Source of the DNA: Bacteroidota bacterium
Lineage (GTDB): Bacteria > Bacteroidota > JABWAT01
NCBI GenBank assembly: GCA_017303995.1
Contig: JAFLBE010000020.1
Coordinates: forward strand, 1-64,000
Direction of reading: 5' to 3'
Length of the DNA stretch: 64,000 nt
Shown one piece after another: positions 26,301-35,349 of the stretch. How positions within the stretch are numbered: the first letter of the stretch is position 1; each line of letters opens with the position of its first letter. A program made the position numbers and the translations under genes. Below the pieces are notes generated by a model, which saw nothing but the letters and a program-made list of their open reading frames with translations, was not told where the DNA came from and made no database searches.

Positions 26301-26970
26301 ACGATGCCGGGGAATTCCATGCCGGAAGAGTACCAACTGCACCTGGCATATTTGCCCTTGTAATTTCCTTGCCGTTCAGCCAGGCAACAAAACCATCATC
26401 ATAATCAGCAAAAAACAAAGCTTCGTTCAATTCTGAGGTATCAGTAACTGTAAATTTGATTCGTAAAAAAACTGAAATACACTTGGCAACTGTAGTAGCA
26501 TCATCATTGTCACCAAAGCCAACTGAAGTCTTACCATTCAGCCAGGATGCATCTGAAAACGCTGGATTACGCCAGGTTTGAGAAATTGCTGCAGACCCAA
26601 TCACATACTTGCAATTATCCCCCCGAATAATAACAGGATTCCAGGCGGCAACAGCAGGAATACGATCTTTCCCTGAAGCATAAATCACTTTTCTTTCGCC
26701 AGGAATCAGACCGAAATCAGGAAATCTCCATTTTGACGGATTTTCGGGATCATCTGAAAGAAACCAGCCATTGAGGTTTATACTTTGCGAACCAGAATTT
26801 TTTAACTCGACCCAATCAGGTGAATTGCCATCACTATCAACAAGTTGTCCGGGATTATCTGAAACAACTTCATTGATCAGAACCGATTGGCCATTTACAG
26901 AAAATGAACCAACCAGACAAACTCCAATCAGGAGATAACGGTATGTTACTCTTAATACTTCATTTTTCAC
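23392..26970 (-). CDS. CotH-kinase-family protein with lamin-tail domains and T9SS tag (paralogue 1)
   Basis: 1192 aa, exported (signal peptide to SVNGQ). In order: lamin-tail domain (~30-100, LINEVVSDNPGQLVDSDGNS); a domain with NGKEI-type sugar-binding look (~120-250); chitobiase/FN3-like domain (~365-430, TRYTLDGSVP); CotH domain (~450-860, with VYLNGKYWGIYFLMEK and the metal motif YDTDFG at ~719); a beta-repeat (FKFVGWKGSS); a second lamin-tail domain (LFNEINYNS); type A sorting domain (NYPNPFNPSTTLQF). CotH domains are secreted protein kinases in spore coats and occur on cellulosome proteins. Here the role may be cell-surface phosphorylation or binding to glycan. Confidence 0.85.
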   Translation of the reverse strand: MKNEVLRVTYRYLLIGVCLVGSFSVNGQSVLINEVVSDNPGQLVDSDGNSPDWVELKNSGSQSINLNGWFLSDDPENPSKWRFPDFGLIPGERKVIYASGKDRIPAVAAWNPVIIRGDNCKYVIGSAAISQTWRNPAFSDASWLNGKTSVGFGDNDDATTVAKCISVFLRIKFTVTDTSELNEALFFADYDDGFVAWLNGKEITRANMPGAVGTLPAWNSPASSIREAVIYTGGKPDVFTNPAIKSALLPGENVLAIEIHNSDANSSDLTIIPYLVLGFSAPQSGLRPVPAVCTLPPVEYHTNFSLNAGGESVLLSAPDSSIVDQVTVPELFSGFSWARIPDGSSTWGLAGRTTPSEINPSSGFIGIGPGTTVSVAGGFFSSPFAVQVTSPNPDYVTRYTLDGSVPVITSPVFPTDLIIKKTAVLKTRTFRTGYFPGPVTTESYFIADVHNLPVVSISVDSNWFFQPDTGIYVMGPNASGGFPYFGANFWLDKEVPVQWEYFDKTGTRVTSYPAGLKIFGMYSRAQNQRSFSLFARSGYGASEFKYPFFDNNPVRTFQSLVLRNSGNDWAYSGIRDHLTSELIGPLEVDRLQSKPVVVYLNGKYWGIYFLMEKTSEHLIANRHQVNKDAIEMIELGSGWGEYHSVLGSVDSWNSFIEWMQNKDMTDPSVSALIKYRMDVQNFMTYQSINIFVANNDWPGNNYKFWRLTSPVTQWKWLVYDTDFGYGLFNSNAWQLNFIEFASTEFGDPFWPNPPISTYLFRKLLENEEFKGMFINTSMDLMNTVFKTGNTLSVLNRISTGISAEIPAHRLRWQSDMQGSWSDQVNSVRNFLTNRNQKMILHLYQLIKKGGTSLVTLSTDSAMGSIRLNSILVTKEKWAGTYFSEIPITISAIPNPGFKFVGWKGSSTELNPVLNVLPGSSFSVTAEFEPVTSENARVLFNEINYNSASGSNTGDWVEFVNPETIDSDISGWRFYDEDDSHLFTIPNGTILPAGGFLVLAEQPDTLLKRFPGIAVISIPLSFGFSGSGELLRLYKPSGELMDSVRYSDSLPWPVEADGTGKTLEKRQPLALSWVAENWKTGSTNGTPGSINSIVDALAENKKTNLPDEFKLTGNYPNPFNPSTTLQFNLPESGLVRLEVFDLTGKSIFSEERKFSVSGKQYWVWNASGFSSGLFFYRMTWKEQNQTGKMILIK

Positions 26971-26982
26971 GATATTTAAACC

Positions 26983-26997
26983 AGATTGCGATATTTG
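26983..26997 (-). promoter_or_regulatory. ATCGCAATC box upstream of the first CotH gene
   Basis: CAAATATCGCAATCT on the - strand, 13-27 bp before the ATG at 26970. The core ATCGCAATC recurs upstream of the genes at 19661, 54871 and 56565 and, with one extra C, 59787. It could be a start-site element or a leader signal. Confidence 0.45.
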
Positions 26998-27022
26998 AAG
27001 TCCCCGGTTTTTCCGGGAACTG

Positions 27023-30000
27023 TTACTTTAACAAGGTCAATTTGCTGACCCGGGCAGATGATCCGGCAGTTAACCGGATAAAATAAATTCCTGAAGGTAA
27101 GGTCACTCCATTTATTGAAACAGAATGAAACCCTTCCGGTTGAACAGATTGGCCAATCAGACTCTGAACTTCCCTTCCAAGAAGATCAAAAATCGAAATT
27201 GAGACAACAGAACGTTCTGGCAAATAATACTTCACAGTTGCTGAAGGATTAAACGGATTTGGATAAGCCGGAAATAGTGTAAGTCCGGATGGCTTTTCAA
27301 GACAAGAGACGACTGATACCAAAAATTCATTTGACCTTCCCGGAGACCCATGCCCCAGACTTGATGCCCAGTTTTCTGCAACTGAATTATCAAGTTTCGG
27401 ATCTTTCAGGGCAAGAGTTGCACCTTTTCCATCCGGTTCCGTTGGCCATGGCGCCTTTTGATTGTATGTCAAGGAGTCAACGATGCGGTTGTCGTTGCTG
27501 AACAACCGTATTTTTTCGCCATTTTTGTCAAGACCAAATGAAAGGATCCCAATCCGGTTCTGAACATCAGGAAAACCTGCATCAAATTTTACAGTATCTC
27601 TTACCAAAACAATGAAACCGCCGGGCGCCAAAATGGTTCCAGCGGGAAAAACTGCCTGATGGTCGTCTTCAGAATCTTTAAATATATATCCGGTAAGATC
27701 GGCAGATTCTGAACCACTGTTTGTGATTTCAACCCAATCTTCAACGGCAAAGGCCGCATCTGAATTGTAATTAATTTCATTGATCACAAGTTGAGGCAAT
27801 TCACCAGTCACTTTTTCAAAAATCGCAGTAAAAGTCATTCCCATTGCCGGATTAACAACCAGAACCGGATTTGACGAATTCAAACTTCCCTGCCATCCAA
27901 CAAATCTGTATCCAGTTTTAGGAATTGCAGTGATGGTAACGGGAACTTCAGGATAGTACAACCCTGACCAGTTTCTTGTTTTAACCTTTAAAATATTTAC
28001 CGTTATTTTACCTGCAACTGTATCAGGATTCTCAATTGAAATGCGAACCGTATCAGAGAGATTAAATCCTTCTTTTAAATACCTGAACATAAAACCTGGG
28101 CGGACATCAAGGAACTGCTCAATTTTTGCGAGATTCCCTTCCCATGATCCACTGATTTCACTCCACCGCTGAATGTGGCGGGGAATTTCAGCACGGATTT
28201 CATCAGCGGAGGCAGTAAGTTCTTTTTTGGAATTTGAAGGCAGATAAACCGAATTCATCCGGTCACAAAAAGTAGTAATAAACTCTTTTTTAAATGATTC
28301 ACTTTCGAGCATTTTTCTAAACAGCCAGGTTGACCACGCAGGGTTTGGACCTTCTTCAACATTATCAGCACGGGCAAAGGCAAGCGTATTGTGATCAGCC
28401 TGAACTTCAGAAAGTAAACTGAATCCGAAATCAGTTCCGTAAACCAACCAGCGCCATTTTGAGGTTGGATTCATTCGGCGCCAGTATTTCACATTATTTC
28501 CAGGCCAGTCCCAATTGGCAGCAAAAATTTCAGCAATATTGTAATCGATGAAATTGCCGACATCAATCTGATTGGTGATGACCTGATAATTTTGTTCAAT
28601 TGATAACGGATTCGCATCGATCCATTCCAGCATATCAGTGTACCCTGAAGAATCGCCAACCGTTGCCCATCCCATTTCTTCAAGAAGCTGAAGATCCTCT
28701 TCAACAACTTGAAAATTATCGAAGAAATAATCTTTATTCGATTTTTCACGAAGGTTATGAATTCCCCAATATTTACCATTGATATAAACAGCAACTTGTT
28801 TATGTGCCTGATAATCCACCCTGAAATCCTTGATCAACCGATTGTTGAATCCGTCACGAAGCATAGTTGATTCCACATCCTGACCAGAATTTCTGAGAAT
28901 CAGTGCTTCATAGGTGTCGGCTTTTTTATCAGAGAAAAAGGGGAAATTGAAAGATGAGTCACCATATCTCGATCGGGTGTAAAGGGCAATGGATTTCTGT
29001 GGAAACGTGCGGGAATACGATCCGTAAATGATAACACCGGTGTTGACACTAACCTGGCGGGTACCAGATTCATCAAAATATTCAAAATGAGCAGGGATTT
29101 CCTTATCCAGCCAGAAATTTGCTCCCCAATATGGAAATTCACCGGGATTGGGTCCGGGAACGTAAATTCCACTGTCAGCACTGAACAACCAGAGAGAATC
29201 TGTTACCAGTGAAACAACCGGGAGATTTCTGGGTTCATTGACAAAATAGGTTTGCGTACTGGTTTTACCTTCAAGGGCACCCGGGAAAAAGGATTTAAAA
29301 CGAAGTGTAGAATTTTGGGAAACCAAAATCGGACCAGAATAAATTTCTGAAGAGCCCGTTGGTATCGACCCATCTTTCGTTAGCCGGATTATTTCCTGGG
29401 GATTGGCTGATGAGACTGAAATGGTTTGGGGAGATGTAAAAAATCCGCCTTTAATATCAATTTTAGGCGTACTTAGCTGAAAGGAGGCTACTTCACCTGC
29501 ATTTTCAAGACCGGGTGTTGGGGTTTTGAAATATGCCCAGGTTCCGTTGCTTTGTTTACCCCAGGAAATATCGGTTGGAACTGTTTTAAAAACTTGCTGA
29601 TCAACCAAAGCCCCGGCCGCATCAAACAAATACACACCATCAGAATCAGAATTCAGTTTAAAATTGGTATGAAGTTCAAAACCAGGAAGGTTTAGATAAA
29701 GAGGTGCACCATTTCCCTCGGGCGGGAATTCTGAAAGGCCTAAAGTAAAATAAGGAATCAAAGTTAGATCATCCATACCATCTTCAGCATTATGAACTTC
29801 AATTGCCAATGTGTTTATGCCAATCTGAAGCCAGTCAGCCGGATTTCTGAAGATATATTTTTCTGGATAGCCATTCTGATACTCAACAGCCTCGACCGAT
29901 TGATCAGCGAACTGATTCCAGGTCACAACCGAACCGGATTCACCCAAATTTGAACGGCAAAGTTCTTTCCCGTTCAGGTAGGCAACAAAACCATCATCGG

Positions 30001-30544
30001 CATCAACATTTAAAACGAAAGAGTTTATTTCGTCCAAAGAACTGAGAATGAATGTTTTTCGGGCAAAAAGACTTACGGCAGGGTTAACGATAGTTGAATC
30101 ATCCCCATCGGCGTAGCCAAATCCCGATTTTCCTGTGTTCCAATTTAAATCAAAAAAATCTTTTGTTTTCCATGAATCAGAAATGAGGGACGATCCATAG
30201 ACCCACTTCAATTCATCACCTTTTGTAACGATGGTTTCCCATTGGGTAACCCACCAGGAAAGATTTTTGTCTGAAGCAAATACAGTAAAGTATGTTTTAG
30301 GATCTAAATAAACTTGCGGGATTATGAATTTGATCAGGGAGGGATCATCAGAAATCCCCATTCCTTTTAAGGAAATAAAGTCATCAGAATTATTGTAAAA
30401 CTCGATCCAATCAACAAAATCGCCATCCTGATCACTCAGAACCGAGGAATTAGCTGGAGAAATTTCATTAATAATGAGAGGTTGGGAAATTGAATTTCCG
30501 AAGCAAAATACCAAAACTAAAAAAAACGCGGTCAGGCTTTTCAT
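27023..30544 (-). CDS. CotH-kinase-family protein with lamin-tail domains and T9SS tag (paralogue 2)
   Basis: 1173 aa from ATG 30544, which begins the signal peptide (KSLTAFFLVLVFCFGNSISQ). Same domain order and near-equal length as the product of 23392-26970: lamin-tail (LIINEISPANSSVLSDQDGD), sugar-binding-like region, FN3-like (EIIRLTKDGSIP), CotH (VYINGKYWGIHNLREK), beta-repeat (YRFVGWQGSL), second lamin-tail (VINEINYNSD) and sorting domain (YPNPFNPSATVKYYLP). The metal motif reads YGTDFG where paralogue 1 has YDTDFG, so the first Asp is lost and kinase activity is doubtful. It lies 52 bp before paralogue 1, with a short hairpin (CCCGG/CCGGG, 27003-27017) in the gap. Tandem duplication followed by divergence is likely. 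Confidence 0.85.
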   Translation of the reverse strand: MKSLTAFFLVLVFCFGNSISQPLIINEISPANSSVLSDQDGDFVDWIEFYNNSDDFISLKGMGISDDPSLIKFIIPQVYLDPKTYFTVFASDKNLSWWVTQWETIVTKGDELKWVYGSSLISDSWKTKDFFDLNWNTGKSGFGYADGDDSTIVNPAVSLFARKTFILSSLDEINSFVLNVDADDGFVAYLNGKELCRSNLGESGSVVTWNQFADQSVEAVEYQNGYPEKYIFRNPADWLQIGINTLAIEVHNAEDGMDDLTLIPYFTLGLSEFPPEGNGAPLYLNLPGFELHTNFKLNSDSDGVYLFDAAGALVDQQVFKTVPTDISWGKQSNGTWAYFKTPTPGLENAGEVASFQLSTPKIDIKGGFFTSPQTISVSSANPQEIIRLTKDGSIPTGSSEIYSGPILVSQNSTLRFKSFFPGALEGKTSTQTYFVNEPRNLPVVSLVTDSLWLFSADSGIYVPGPNPGEFPYWGANFWLDKEIPAHFEYFDESGTRQVSVNTGVIIYGSYSRTFPQKSIALYTRSRYGDSSFNFPFFSDKKADTYEALILRNSGQDVESTMLRDGFNNRLIKDFRVDYQAHKQVAVYINGKYWGIHNLREKSNKDYFFDNFQVVEEDLQLLEEMGWATVGDSSGYTDMLEWIDANPLSIEQNYQVITNQIDVGNFIDYNIAEIFAANWDWPGNNVKYWRRMNPTSKWRWLVYGTDFGFSLLSEVQADHNTLAFARADNVEEGPNPAWSTWLFRKMLESESFKKEFITTFCDRMNSVYLPSNSKKELTASADEIRAEIPRHIQRWSEISGSWEGNLAKIEQFLDVRPGFMFRYLKEGFNLSDTVRISIENPDTVAGKITVNILKVKTRNWSGLYYPEVPVTITAIPKTGYRFVGWQGSLNSSNPVLVVNPAMGMTFTAIFEKVTGELPQLVINEINYNSDAAFAVEDWVEITNSGSESADLTGYIFKDSEDDHQAVFPAGTILAPGGFIVLVRDTVKFDAGFPDVQNRIGILSFGLDKNGEKIRLFSNDNRIVDSLTYNQKAPWPTEPDGKGATLALKDPKLDNSVAENWASSLGHGSPGRSNEFLVSVVSCLEKPSGLTLFPAYPNPFNPSATVKYYLPERSVVSISIFDLLGREVQSLIGQSVQPEGFHSVSINGVTLPSGIYFIRLTAGSSARVSKLTLLK

Positions 30545-30606
30545 AATCATCCATTTTTGTATTTGATTTATATAAGCCATAACCGCGCAAATTTCAATCC
30601 AAGAAC

Positions 30607-31581
30607 TTATTCAGAGATCAGGATTTCATGCCAGATCAGAGCAGCAGCTCCAAGAATGGCAATATTTCCATTTTTCAGTCCTGAAGGAAGCAACTTTACT
30701 TTACCCTTAAAAATATTAAGCGTATTGGCATCCATGGCTTCTTTCGTTGGTTTGAATAACAAATCACCCGCCTGAGCCAATCCACCAATCATGATAATTG
30801 CTTCAGGGCTGGTGTAATTGATCGCATCAGAAAGAGCAAGTCCAAGGGTTTTTCCGGTTTTTTGAAAAGCTTCCCAGGCAATCGGATCTCCTTTTTTTGC
30901 AGCATCAGCGATAACTTTTCCGTTCATTTCAGAAAACGAGATTGACCGCATTTCACTGGGTTCGGTTTTTTCAGCAAGCAGTTCCATCACGGTTCTTCTG
31001 ATTCCGGATGCAGAGGCATAGGTTTCAAGACAGCCTTTTCGGCCACAGCCACAGGCTCTTCCGTTTCTGATGGCCACTGTATGACCAATTTCACCGGCAA
31101 AACCGTCATGACCATAAACCATTTCACCATTTACAACGATTCCGCTCCCGAGACCGGTACCGAGTGTAATCACAATAAAATCTTTCATACCCTGAGCAGC
31201 ACCAAATTGCATTTCACCGAGTGCAGCAGCATTGGCATCATTAGTCAGTTTTATCGGGATTTCTTCATCGTAGAATTTCCTTAAAAGGTCTACAATATTT
31301 ACCACTCCCCATTTCAGGTTTGGCGGATTTTCAACGGTTCCCTTATAGAAATTGGCATTGGGCGCACCAATACCAATACCCACCAGTTGAAATTCTTCGT
31401 CAAGTGCATCCCATTGGGATTCTGCAGCCTGATGAAGTCGTTCAACCAAAAATTCAGCCGGTTCATCTGCCCTTGTGGGCAATGAAGTTTCATTGTAACA
31501 TTTGCCGTACATATCCACAAAACCAAATTTGGTTGTGGTTCCGCCAATATCAACTCCTAAAACTACCCATGATTTAGACAT
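30607..31581 (-). CDS. ROK-family sugar kinase (probable glucokinase)
   Basis: 324 aa, cytoplasmic. The phosphate loop GVDIGGTTTKFG is at residues 9-20, followed by NDANAAALGE, GTGLGSGIV and the ROK zinc motif GRACGCGRKGCLETYAS. It phosphorylates glucose (or mannose) with ATP and so traps the monomers released by the locus. Downstream of the FucP-type transporter gene by 41 bp and probably co-transcribed with it. ROK repressors have an added N-terminal helix-turn-helix, absent here, so it is a kinase and not a regulator. Start ATG has GGGGAT upstream. Confidence 0.9.
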   Translation of the reverse strand: MSKSWVVLGVDIGGTTTKFGFVDMYGKCYNETSLPTRADEPAEFLVERLHQAAESQWDALDEEFQLVGIGIGAPNANFYKGTVENPPNLKWGVVNIVDLLRKFYDEEIPIKLTNDANAAALGEMQFGAAQGMKDFIVITLGTGLGSGIVVNGEMVYGHDGFAGEIGHTVAIRNGRACGCGRKGCLETYASASGIRRTVMELLAEKTEPSEMRSISFSEMNGKVIADAAKKGDPIAWEAFQKTGKTLGLALSDAINYTSPEAIIMIGGLAQAGDLLFKPTKEAMDANTLNIFKGKVKLLPSGLKNGNIAILGAAALIWHEILISE

Positions 31582-31622
31582 AACATCCCCATATTAGTTA
31601 GAAAGCCGAGAGGATTGAAAAA

Positions 31623-32939
31623 TCAGGCGTGAGCCAGATCAGCTTTGTAGCCTTTCAATCCGTAATAAACTATAAAACCATAACAAAGAACGGGAAGGAT
31701 GAAGGCATGGTGAATACCGATCTGATCGGCAAGCATTCCCTGAAGAACCGGTACAATTGCACCACCAACAATGGCCATGCAAAGAATACCTGAACCTTGT
31801 CCGGTATGCTTACCCAATCCGTCAACGGCAAGGGTAAAGATGGTAGGAAACATAATGGAATTAAACAACCCGATAATAAGAACAGACCACATGGCAAACT
31901 GTCCGTCAGTCAGCATGGTAACAATAACTAAAATTGCAGCAATTGCGGCGTTCGCAGCGAGCACTTTTCCCGGATTGATACGGGTTAAAATGTAAGATCC
32001 TGCAAAGCGGCCAACCATTGCACCACCCCAATAAAAGGAGACGTATTTTCCGGCTTCGGATTCAGCCATATTTCCTATTTCAGGTAAACTGATATAATTC
32101 ACCAGAAAACTACCGATGGCAACTTCTGCTCCAACGTAAACAAAAATTGCGACAGCACCCAGAACCAGGTGACGGTATTTCCAGGCAGAATCATGAATGT
32201 GATCCAATGATGAGCCACCTGCAGCAGATTGCTGATCAGCAGCTTCGATTTTTGGTAATTTGAAAAGTGCAAAAACAATAGCAATTGCAAACAGGGCGGC
32301 AGCCAGACCAATATATGGGTTCTGAACTGCAGCAGCTTCAGCAGCCTGATAAAGTGATTTTGAAGTTGGATCCATCAAAGCCAGTTCTTCAGTTGTTTTA
32401 ACAGCTTGTGAAAGAATGAACATAGCACCCAGATAAGGTGCAATTGTGGTTCCCAAAGAATTGAATGCCTGGGTGAGATTCAACCGGGCAGAAGAGGTTT
32501 CAGGTTTGCCAAGAATTGCAACGTACGGATTTGCAGCAACCTGAAGCAGGGTAATCCCAGAAGCCAGCACAAAAAGAGCTGAAAGGAAAATCGGATAAGA
32601 ACGCTCGCCTGCAGCCGGGTAGAACATCAGACACCCGATTCCAGCGGTAGCAAGTCCGATAATAATACCGGTTTTATAACCCACTTTTTCAACCAGATAT
32701 CCGGAAGGCAAAGAAACAAGGAAGTAAGCAGTAAAAAAGGTGAACTGAATCATCATTGCCTGAGTAAAATTCAAATCAAAAACAGCTTTCAGGTGTGGAA
32801 TCAAAATATCATTTAAGCTGGTTATAAAACCCCACATGAAAAAAAGTGAGGTTAAAACAACAAGGGCACCCGTATAATTGGTACCATTATGATTATTGTA
32901 CGTTCCCTGATTTGCCGTTGCCGGAGCCGTGGAAGCCAT
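31623..32939 (-). CDS. FucP/GluP-type MFS sugar:H+ symporter
   Basis: 438 aa with about 12 membrane helices. Helix 1 region [24 protein letters not shown] and [19 protein letters not shown] are characteristic of the fucose/glucose/galactose permease family (FucP, GluP, GlcP). It imports monosaccharide across the inner membrane with protons. The neighbour ROK kinase supports glucose, galactose or mannose. A clear ribosome site (AGGAG) precedes the ATG. An Ala/Thr-rich 30-residue N-terminal tail is unusual but is seen in related transporters. Confidence 0.9.
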   Translation of the reverse strand: MASTAPATANQGTYNNHNGTNYTGALVVLTSLFFMWGFITSLNDILIPHLKAVFDLNFTQAMMIQFTFFTAYFLVSLPSGYLVEKVGYKTGIIIGLATAGIGCLMFYPAAGERSYPIFLSALFVLASGITLLQVAANPYVAILGKPETSSARLNLTQAFNSLGTTIAPYLGAMFILSQAVKTTEELALMDPTSKSLYQAAEAAAVQNPYIGLAAALFAIAIVFALFKLPKIEAADQQSAAGGSSLDHIHDSAWKYRHLVLGAVAIFVYVGAEVAIGSFLVNYISLPEIGNMAESEAGKYVSFYWGGAMVGRFAGSYILTRINPGKVLAANAAIAAILVIVTMLTDGQFAMWSVLIIGLFNSIMFPTIFTLAVDGLGKHTGQGSGILCMAIVGGAIVPVLQGMLADQIGIHHAFILPVLCYGFIVYYGLKGYKADLAHA

Positions 32940-33036
32940 AAAATCTCCTGTAAGGAAAAAGTGTTATAATTGCAACTGATTTTATAAAGAAAAAACTGTG
33001 CCACATCAGGTTAAACAACCTAATGTATGCAGAATG

Positions 33037-35229
33037 TTAATCAAATGTTCTAACAACAATTCGATCATACATCTCATATTCAATCAGGGCTCCTTTAACA
33101 AGGGTCTGATGGTTAAGAAAATAGTCATTTACCTGTTTACCGTTCACAAATCGTTTTCCAACTGTGGTATTGATATCACTGTTGTTTTTTATCTTAATTT
33201 TAATGGTTTTACCTTTTTGATAAGGTTTTTCAAGTTTTATAGTAACTTCAGACCAAAGCGGACTGCTGATCTGGTAGTTTCCGGATCCGGGACAATCGGG
33301 ATAAAATCCCATTGAGGAAAAGACAAACCAACCTGAAAGTGTACCACAGTCATCATTTCCCGGTAAACCGTCAGGAGCGTTTTTGAAATTATCAATCATG
33401 AGATCACGACTGATTTCAATTCCCCTGAAAGGTTCGCTTGTGTAATTATAAACATAGGGCAAGGCCATACCAGGTTCATTACCCAAAGTAAAATGTCCCT
33501 TTTTAAAATTGGTATTCAACGATTTAAATACTTGCTTTTTGCCGTAAGTTTCGAGTAACCCAGTTAGATTGTGGGGCACGAAAAAAGAATAATTCCAGGC
33601 ATTTCCTTCAACATAACCCGGTCCACCTGACCCAGGCCAACCACCTGCAGTTTCGAGAGTATCAGGGTAAAATGGGGCAATAAAAGATCCGTCTGCATTT
33701 GTTGGTCGAATAAAACCGGATTCAGGATCAACCATTTTACGCCAACCTTCAGATCTTTGAAAGAATAAATCTGCTTCTTTCTTTTTCCCAAGGCTTTCTG
33801 CTAATTTCCCCAAATGCCAGTCGGCCAGGTTGTATTCAAGAGAAGTTGAAACCGAACCCCAAACCCATTCAGTCGTGTCATTCGAAGGAATAAAACCGCT
33901 ACTTCGTATGTAGGACTTCAATCCCGGACGAACCGGATTTTTCTGTGTCGTATCAGTTGCGCCTTTTTCAAGCCATTTCCATGCTTTTTCAACATCAAAC
34001 GACGTGATCCCCCTGAGCCAGGTATCAGCAATGACAATGGCTGCCGGATCACCAACCATGACCTGAGTTTCATTTGCAGCCAGTTCCCATTTCGGTAACC
34101 AGCCACCTTCATCCGCCATTGTTAACATTGAATTTACCATTTCAGATTGTTTTTGCGGAAAAACAAGTGAAAGAAACGGATGGACAGTACGATAAGTATC
34201 CCAAAGTGAAAAAACAGTATATTGCGGTGATTTTGAATTCCCGATACCATTCTGATTCATTTTCACATAATCACCATTCACATCAGAGCGAACTCCGGGG
34301 TGAATCAACATGTGATACATACCTGTATAAAACTGAACCTGCTGATCAGGTGTACCACCCTTTATATCAATCCGTGACAAAACTGAATTCCATTCCTTCA
34401 ACGCCTGCTTCCGTACTTTTTGAAACTGAAACCCTTTTTGTTCTTTATTCAGATTTTCCCGTGCATTTTTAACACTGACGTAAGAAATACCCACTTTAAC
34501 AAGTAGTGTATCACCCGGTTTTCCGTCAACCGACATCCAGGCACCCAATGATGAATCTGCTGATTCTGCAGAAGGATTTACAGAAACTGTCTGACCCAAC
34601 CAGGTTCCCATTCGTTTTGCTTTTTTACTTAATTTTGCGACAAAGAAAACCTTGTGTTGATTTTTTGAACCACAGAATCCGCCGGTGAGATTATACCCTT
34701 CAATTTCATCAGCAGAAACTACAGAAACTGAGCCACCCTTCCGCCAGGATAAACTGGTTCCGGCATCAACCAAAATATTGAACTTTCCTTTTTCTTTCGG
34801 AAATATAAACCGGCTGAGTCCTGAACGAATAGTTGCAGTCAGTTCAGCTTTAATTCCATATTTGTCCAATTGCACAGAATAAAAACCGGCTTCAGCCTTT
34901 TCATTTGAATATGATGACTTAAAATTCGCAGAAACAGGATCAATTTCACCTGTAGTTGGCATCAGAATTACACTTCCCTGATCAGGACAGCCCGTTCCAC
35001 TCAGATGAACATGACCAAAACCAGAAATTGCATTCTGACCAAAAAGATAACCGGAAGGCGAATTTGCATTGTGAGGACTAACCGAAACCATTCCCCAGGG
35101 CAAAACAGCACCCGGGAAAGTGTTTCCGCTATTTGCAGTTCCAATAAATGGGTTCACTTTTCCTGCCGGATTCTGAGCCAGGGCTAGTACAGGTAGAAAA
35201 AGTAAAGGTATCAGAAGTTTTTTCATCAT
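33037..35229 (-). CDS. GH92 alpha-mannosidase
   Basis: 730 aa. Signal peptide (MMKKLLIPLLFLPVLALAQ), no T9SS tag, so periplasmic or surface by another route. N-terminal beta-sandwich with GFGHVHLSGTG (~71-81) and the C-terminal (alpha/alpha)6 barrel with GNDDCGTLSGWFVFSSMGF (~640-658), both signatures of GH92 Ca-dependent exo-alpha-mannosidases. It would trim alpha-linked mannose, for example from yeast mannan or glycoprotein glycans. ATG 35226 is an alternative start. It stands out among the beta-active enzymes here. Confidence 0.9.
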   Translation of the reverse strand: MMKKLLIPLLFLPVLALAQNPAGKVNPFIGTANSGNTFPGAVLPWGMVSVSPHNANSPSGYLFGQNAISGFGHVHLSGTGCPDQGSVILMPTTGEIDPVSANFKSSYSNEKAEAGFYSVQLDKYGIKAELTATIRSGLSRFIFPKEKGKFNILVDAGTSLSWRKGGSVSVVSADEIEGYNLTGGFCGSKNQHKVFFVAKLSKKAKRMGTWLGQTVSVNPSAESADSSLGAWMSVDGKPGDTLLVKVGISYVSVKNARENLNKEQKGFQFQKVRKQALKEWNSVLSRIDIKGGTPDQQVQFYTGMYHMLIHPGVRSDVNGDYVKMNQNGIGNSKSPQYTVFSLWDTYRTVHPFLSLVFPQKQSEMVNSMLTMADEGGWLPKWELAANETQVMVGDPAAIVIADTWLRGITSFDVEKAWKWLEKGATDTTQKNPVRPGLKSYIRSSGFIPSNDTTEWVWGSVSTSLEYNLADWHLGKLAESLGKKKEADLFFQRSEGWRKMVDPESGFIRPTNADGSFIAPFYPDTLETAGGWPGSGGPGYVEGNAWNYSFFVPHNLTGLLETYGKKQVFKSLNTNFKKGHFTLGNEPGMALPYVYNYTSEPFRGIEISRDLMIDNFKNAPDGLPGNDDCGTLSGWFVFSSMGFYPDCPGSGNYQISSPLWSEVTIKLEKPYQKGKTIKIKIKNNSDINTTVGKRFVNGKQVNDYFLNHQTLVKGALIEYEMYDRIVVRTFD

Positions 35230-35349
35230 TTTTATTTAGTACTTATGGCTGGATTAAATTGAATTTTAAATTTTAAAAACAGCCTTAAAAATACCGTAAC
35301 AGCAAAGCCAAATCAGATTTATTCAGAAAAAAAACGAAAATATGCCAAA

